Part shown: positions 4,377 through 5,598 of the stretch, one piece after another | Numbering within the stretch: the stretch's first letter is position 1 | Layout of the letters: every line of letters begins with the position of its first letter | DNA from: Lachnospiraceae bacterium | GTDB lineage: Bacteria > Bacillota > Clostridia > Lachnospirales > Lachnospiraceae | NCBI GenBank assembly: GCA_009774535.1 | Contig: VSNY01000220.1 | Location: 1 to 5,598 of the forward strand | Direction: 5' to 3' | Length of the DNA: 5,598 nucleotides | Made by a program: the position numbers and the translations under genes | The notes under the pieces: generated by a model | The model's database searches: none | Seen by the model: the letters and a program-made list of their open reading frames with translations, nothing else | What the model was told of the DNA's origin: nothing

Positions 4377-5598
4377 CTAGCAGGTAGCCCCGCCAACCAC
4401 CGTTTTCTCCAAAATCTGCTCCTTATCAATCTCATGATGCAAAAGCCGATCCTGCACATATGTAAATCCCAGCCGCGCGATCGTATCCGCAAACCGTTCT
4501 CCGGATATTCCCTCATTTCGGTAGAATAAAATCGCACGTTCCACGACCTCTGTGACTTCCTCTTCAGAAGTAAATACCCGTTCCAGTACATGCCCTTGTG
4601 CAACCTTTTTTCCCCAGCGCCCGCCGATATAAATTCTATAGCCACTGGCAGATTCATTCACGGCTCCAAACGGACATGTCCCAATACAGCGTCCGCAATG
4701 ATTGCAGTCTTTCAGATCAATCCGGATTTTTCCATCGGTCAATACCGCTGCTTTTACCGGGCAGCTGTTCTGCACCTGACAGACTTTGCAGCCCTTGCAT
4801 TTGGACAGATCAATCTCCGGCACACGCTGGCCGATAATGCCAAGATCATTCAGATCCGGTTTAACGCAGTTATTCGGGCAGCCTCCTACCGCGATTTTAA
4901 ATTTATGCGGCAGAGATACGTTGTGATAGCCTTTATAATACAGCTGGTGCAGCTTTTGTGAGAGCGCGAACGTATCAATCAAGCCATACTGGCAAGTGGT
5001 TCCTTTACATGATACAACCGGACGTACTTTTGATCCGGTGCCGCCTGTTTCAAGCCCGGCTTCCGCCAGAAAGGCAAATACCGCTTCCAGGTTATCGTAT
5101 GGCACCCCCTGGATCTCCAGCGTCAGGCGCGTAGTCATAGTCACTTCGCCGGAACCGAATTTTTCTGCAGCCTCTGCAATCTTTTTCTGCTCTTCAAAAG
5201 TCAGCTTGCCATTGCGGGTAATCACCCGGACATTGAATACGTCCGCATAACGCTTATCCTGCAGGCATCCCAGCCCTTTGACACGCTTGATTTCCTCCGC
5301 AGAGAGACGGCCGCCTTCCCGCGGCACTTTCACTTCATTGAAAAATACGCCGCCCTCCAGCACTTTTGTATGCGTATAGCCATAAGCTTTCAAGCGGTTC
5401 TGCAAAAAGTATCCGCGTTTTCCTTTGGCGCATACCAGCAGCAGTTTCGCGTCTTTGTCCAGTCCTTCCAGCGGCCCGTTGACAGATGCAAGGTCAATCC
5501 AGCGGGCATTCGCGATCGCCGGGGCAGGCTGTACGTCCAAAACGGTATAACCTTTACCGGCGCCATTTACATATTCCGCAGGACTCATAGATGTAAAG
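4377..5598 (-). CDS. Rhodanese plus siroheme/4Fe-4S sulfite reductase-like protein (5' end missing)
   Basis: A probable redox enzyme joining sulfur transfer to a sulfite/nitrite reductase module. Numbering from the ATG at 5588: residues 1-88 are a rhodanese domain (VLDVQ at 16-20; active loop CAKGKRG with C53; VLEGG at 76-80), most like those fused to CoA-disulfide reductases. Residues 113-185 form the NIR/SIR ferredoxin-like half. 190-245 carry the siroheme and 4Fe-4S cysteines (C194, C199, C237, C241 in GGCPNNC). Two ferredoxin clusters follow: C264/C267/C270/C276 and C295/C298/C301/C305. The tail to 403 completes the COG2221-type reductase. The ATG has no ribosome site in the 10 visible bases upstream, and the frame stays open to the window edge. 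The protein therefore probably extends beyond, perhaps with an FAD/NADH oxidoreductase domain. The exact substrate (sulfite, nitrite or other) is not determinable. Confidence -1.
   Translation of the reverse strand, partial: FTSMSPAEYVNGAGKGYTVLDVQPAPAIANARWIDLASVNGPLEGLDKDAKLLLVCAKGKRGYFLQNRLKAYGYTHTKVLEGGVFFNEVKVPREGGRLSAEEIKRVKGLGCLQDKRYADVFNVRVITRNGKLTFEEQKKIAEAAEKFGSGEVTMTTRLTLEIQGVPYDNLEAVFAFLAEAGLETGGTGSKVRPVVSCKGTTCQYGLIDTFALSQKLHQLYYKGYHNVSLPHKFKIAVGGCPNNCVKPDLNDLGIIGQRVPEIDLSKCKGCKVCQVQNSCPVKAAVLTDGKIRIDLKDCNHCGRCIGTCPFGAVNESASGYRIYIGGRWGKKVAQGHVLERVFTSEEEVTEVVERAILFYRNEGISGERFADTIARLGFTYVQDRLLHHEIDKEQILEKTVVGGATC

Noticed and set aside
4280..4657. 125-codon minus-strand open frame overlapping the sulfite reductase 3' end
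   Set aside because: It is an out-of-frame shadow of the reductase with no family motif. The reductase frame itself ends naturally at 4377, so this is not a frameshifted extension.

Overview
The window looks like a Gram-positive, low-to-medium GC anaerobe of the Clostridia, most likely a gut Lachnospiraceae-type bacterium. The grounds are strong AGGAG/GGAGG Shine-Dalgarno sites, a KtrB-type potassium channel, a clostridial-style sulfite-reductase-like protein fused to a rhodanese, and an Rpn-family nuclease with a repeat-bearing C terminus. No species call is possible from the sequence alone.

Layout. Bases 1-195 (minus strand) hold the 5' end of a family 2 glycosyltransferase that runs off the left edge and is broken by a one-base frameshift after codon 11. 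Divergent from it, a clear sigma-A promoter (234-262) drives a tight plus-strand operon: ktrB (305-1669, potassium-translocating subunit), ktrA (1685-2347, RCK gating subunit) and an XRE-family regulator (2349-2720) that starts 1 nt after the ktrA stop. A 139-bp gap follows, then an Rpn/PD-(D/E)XK nuclease gene (2860-3741). Bases 3742-3944 carry no intact gene: they hold an apparent N-terminal scrap of a Uma2-family nuclease and an AT-rich 19-bp perfect inverted repeat that probably terminates transcription from both sides. From 3945 to the right edge the genes face the other way: a small antibiotic-biosynthesis-monooxygenase (ABM) fold protein (4277-3945), preceded by a rhodanese plus siroheme/Fe-S sulfite-reductase-like protein (4377 to beyond 5598) whose N terminus lies outside the window.

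How it fits together. KtrB and KtrA form a gated K+ uptake system. The coupled XRE protein is a candidate regulator of this operon or a neighbouring element. The minus-strand pair is probably a redox/sulfur-handling unit.

The most interesting region is the Rpn gene. It contains, in frame and just after the nuclease domain, a textbook Shine-Dalgarno (AGGAGG) 8 nt before ATG codon 187. This would yield a separate 107-aa C-terminal protein, the arrangement reported for Rpn toxins of E. coli whose intragenic short products neutralise the full-length nuclease. The same C-terminal part contains four perfect 12-bp tandem repeats that could vary in number without breaking the frame. The adjacent Uma2 scrap suggests a turnover site for small nuclease genes.
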